Part shown: one piece after another, positions 61,841 through 64,000 of the stretch
How positions within the stretch are numbered: position 1 is the first letter of the stretch
How the letters are laid out: each line of letters opens with the position of its first letter
Assembly (NCBI RefSeq): GCF_014201355.1
Contig: NZ_JACHEG010000002.1
Coordinates: 620,001 to 684,000, forward strand
Direction: 5' to 3'
Source of the DNA: Aliirhizobium wenxiniae
GTDB lineage: Bacteria; Pseudomonadota; Alphaproteobacteria; Rhizobiales; Rhizobiaceae
DNA length: 64,000 bases
The notes under the pieces: model-generated
The model's database searches: none
Seen by the model: only the letters and a program-made list of their open reading frames with translations
What the model was told of the DNA's origin: nothing
Made by a program: the position numbers and the translations under genes

Positions 61841-62530
61841 ATGAGCGGTTTCGACCTCATCCTCTTCGATTGCGACGGCGTGCTCGTCGATTCCGAAATC
61901 ATTGCTGCAAGGGTGGAATCCCAGCTGCTGACGGAAGCCGGTTACCCGATCAGCGTCGAGGAAATGGGCGAGCGTTTTGCCGGCATGACCTGGAAGAACA
62001 TCCTGCTTAGCATCGAGAAGGAAGCCGATATTCCGCTTTCCGCCTCGCTGCTCGACAAGTCAGAGAAGCTGCTCGACGCCCGGCTGGAACGCGATGTGAA
62101 GATCATCGACGGCGTGAAATTCGCGCTCGCCCGGCTGACCACCCAGCGCTGCATCTGCTCCAATTCGTCCAGCGCACGGCTGGACATGATGCTGACCAAG
62201 GTCGGCCTGAAGCCCTATTTCGCGCCGCATATCTATTCCGCCAAGGATCTTGGACCGGATCGGGTCAAACCGAAGCCGGACATCTTCCTGCATGGCGCGC
62301 AGCAGTTCGGTGTCGATCCGTCGCGCTGCCTGGTGGTCGAGGATTCGACCCATGGCGTCCACGCAGCCCGGGCTGCCGGCATGCGGGTCGTCGGCTTTAC
62401 CGGCGCATCGCATACCTATGCGAGCCATGCGGACCGCCTGACGGATGCCGGAGCCGAAACGGTGATCTCGCGCATGCAGGACCTGCCGGCCGTGGTTGCG
62501 GCACTCGGCGAATGGGCCGACGCGATCTAA
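61841..62530 (+). CDS. HAD family sugar-phosphatase/phosphomutase-like hydrolase
   Basis: This 229-residue HAD protein has motif I DCDGVLVDSE, motif II CSNSS, motif III VKPKPDIFL and motif IV VVEDSTHGVHAARAAGM, the set found in the phosphoglycolate phosphatase/beta-phosphoglucomutase subgroup. The first Asp is the phosphorylated nucleophile. The substrate is probably a sugar phosphate. It is transcribed alone. Confidence 0.9.
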   Translation: MSGFDLILFDCDGVLVDSEIIAARVESQLLTEAGYPISVEEMGERFAGMTWKNILLSIEKEADIPLSASLLDKSEKLLDARLERDVKIIDGVKFALARLTTQRCICSNSSSARLDMMLTKVGLKPYFAPHIYSAKDLGPDRVKPKPDIFLHGAQQFGVDPSRCLVVEDSTHGVHAARAAGMRVVGFTGASHTYASHADRLTDAGAETVISRMQDLPAVVAALGEWADAI

Positions 62531-62533
62531 AAT

Positions 62534-64000
62534 TCAGAAATCGACGACGAGACTGGCCTTTGCCGCATGCGCGGCAAAGGAATGGGCGAACTCGCCCGAA
62601 TAGCTGAGCTTGACACGTGCCGTCTTGGAGACCTGCGCGGTGAGCGAAGCCTCCAGCACGGCCGTATCGCGCGGCAGTGAGACGCCTTCAATGACGAAGG
62701 GGCTGCCAGACGAGAAGGCAAACCGCGAAGACGGTGTCAGATCGCCGATCGCGTGACGCCAGCCGAGCATGCCAGAAAACGTCGCCGGCAGATCCGCATT
62801 GCCGATATCGGTGGACCACCTGAGACCGAGGGTCGTCAGAGTGACGTCATCCGTGCCGCCATTTGCCGAAAGTGCCGCCGCTCCACCATCTTCGCGAAGA
62901 CCATCGGTTTCGAGATTGATATAGGCGAGGTTGGCAAAGGGTTCGAGCGTGGTGGCCCCGACCTTCTCGCGCCAGCCGAGATCGGCGAATACCTGCCGCG
63001 TCGCGCTCTGGTAGTCAGCCTGAAGCTGGTCCTCGAATGTACCGAAAGCGATATTCCGCTCGGTGGAGATATCGTTTTTCGAATAGATCGCGCCCGTCGT
63101 GAAATTGAGCTTTCCCCATTCCGCTGCCGCATAAAGGCCGGCACTATAGCTGTCCCAGTCGGCATCGGTGCCCGCAGACGCGTTCGTGTAACCGAACATG
63201 CCGCCGATACGCCATTGCTCCGAGACGTCGGCGTCGATACCGGCAAACAGGCCTGCAACATGGCCATTCATACCTGCAGCATTGCCATCGCTGTCGAAGC
63301 GGTCGGTCGCGGCGATACCGGTCATCCAGAAGCTGGCACCGCCTTCGATTTCCTCAACCGGCACATTGCCTTTGATCCGGTCGATCACCGCCTCGCGGGC
63401 AAGGCCTGCCTGCTGCAGCAACTGGCTTTTAAGCGAGGCATGCAGCTCGCCGCTCAGTTGCGAAAAGGCATCGCGGGCGCCGGGGGCGTTCAACGGAAGC
63501 ACGCCGAGGAAGACGGAATTGGTGACCCCAAGAGACTGGACCGCCTCCGCCGTTGCGCGTGTGTTGCGCGTCTCGGTCACATCGGCGAAATCGACGTCGT
63601 TGCGGTAGAGACCTAATGTGACCGAGGTCGGGTCATAGGTCAGGATTGGCGAGAGGAAGGCCAGATCGGAATTGATCTCATCGAAGGCGCCGGTGACGCT
63701 GTCGCCCGTCAGGATCGTGTAGGTGGTGGCAAGAGAATAGGTACCCGCCCCGGCCAGGACATCCACCGTGCCGCCGTTTATCGTCACCGTGCCAGCTGCA
63801 TCAAGACGATCGGACAAACCGGATGCATCGGTTTCCACCTGATAGGTTGAGCCTTCTTCGAAGGTGACATTGCCGTTGACAGCGACTGTCGCGATGCCCG
63901 GCCCCGGAGCGAATGTGCCGCCGGCACCGACTATCAGCCCGCCGATCGCGCCCGAACCGGCGAGCGTGCCATCTACGCCGATATCGATGGCGCCGCCAAC
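62534..64000 (-). CDS. Autotransporter beta-domain protein, C-terminal part (5' end beyond window)
   Basis: The frame is open from the right edge to the stop at 62534, at least 488 residues. The visible N-terminal part is glycine-rich passenger with VNGNVTFEEGS-type repeats and the conserved junction SGLSDRLDAAGTVTINGGTV, as in pertactin/AidA-type autotransporters. The C-terminal ~280 residues are the outer-membrane beta barrel and end in the aromatic residue expected of outer-membrane proteins (SLVVDF). Domain order matches type V secretion. The true start is outside the window. Confidence 0.9.
   Translation of the reverse strand, partial: VGGAIDIGVDGTLAGSGAIGGLIVGAGGTFAPGPGIATVAVNGNVTFEEGSTYQVETDASGLSDRLDAAGTVTINGGTVDVLAGAGTYSLATTYTILTGDSVTGAFDEINSDLAFLSPILTYDPTSVTLGLYRNDVDFADVTETRNTRATAEAVQSLGVTNSVFLGVLPLNAPGARDAFSQLSGELHASLKSQLLQQAGLAREAVIDRIKGNVPVEEIEGGASFWMTGIAATDRFDSDGNAAGMNGHVAGLFAGIDADVSEQWRIGGMFGYTNASAGTDADWDSYSAGLYAAAEWGKLNFTTGAIYSKNDISTERNIAFGTFEDQLQADYQSATRQVFADLGWREKVGATTLEPFANLAYINLETDGLREDGGAAALSANGGTDDVTLTTLGLRWSTDIGNADLPATFSGMLGWRHAIGDLTPSSRFAFSSGSPFVIEGVSLPRDTAVLEASLTAQVSKTARVKLSYSGEFAHSFAAHAAKASLVVDF

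Overview
The window looks like a chromosomal segment of an alphaproteobacterium of the Rhizobium/Agrobacterium group. The evidence is the high-GC coding sequence, a CcrM-type GANTC methyltransferase, a neighbourhood of DUF721 protein, DsbA-like protein, SMC and pyruvate phosphate dikinase on one strand, two copies of an intergenic palindromic repeat resembling rhizobial RIME1, and ExoY/ExoF-like exopolysaccharide genes. No plasmid, prophage, IS element or CRISPR array was seen. Species cannot be fixed from sequence reading alone. Region 1 (about 0.35-9.3 kb) is a sulfate assimilation block. A minus-strand operon sbp-cysT-cysW-cysA imports sulfate; a plus-strand operon cysH-cysD-cysN activates it to APS and reduces it. 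CysN has no fused APS kinase, and CysH has the four cysteines of the Fe-S APS-reductase type, so the route probably bypasses PAPS. A cysteine-rich Rrf2 regulator and a GNAT acetyltransferase lie between the two operons. Region 2 (about 9.8-39.5 kb) is a large surface-polysaccharide region bracketed by tRNA-Pro and tRNA-Gln. It starts with an ABC-type capsule export module: one ATPase, one KpsE-like protein and two paralogous KpsM-like permeases. A Wzx/Wzy-type exopolysaccharide locus follows: glycosyltransferases including a GT4-GT2 fusion, a Wzc-like chain-length protein with a degenerate Walker A motif, an ExoY-family priming transferase, an ExoF-like export protein, a Tat-exported GH16 glycanase, a Wzy-like polymerase candidate and a Wzx-like flippase. 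Inside it is a tightly coupled cassette: glucose-1-phosphate cytidylyltransferase, RfbC-like epimerase, DUF4910 protein, zinc-motif C-methyltransferase, DUF707 protein, sugar reductase/epimerase and a FAD protein. It probably makes a modified CDP-sugar, but no CDP-glucose 4,6-dehydratase was found in the window. Intergenic gaps here are AT-rich, which fits acquisition by transfer. Region 3 (about 39.6-56.1 kb) is mainly housekeeping: MBL hydrolase, DUF1499 protein, small lipoprotein, VOC protein, ppdK, smc, dsbA-like, DUF721, mutY, two-domain HAD hydrolase, an S24-type repressor, ccrM and a hydrolase-like membrane protein. A strong terminator and a possible small RNA lie between smc and ppdK. 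Region 4 (about 56.2-64 kb) is mixed accessory genes: a divergent SDR/TetR pair with two matching operator-like sites, a small membrane protein, a CPA1 Na+/H+ antiporter, an ABM/NIPSNAP pair next to an ArsR-like regulator, a HAD phosphatase, and the C-terminal part of an autotransporter that runs off the right edge.
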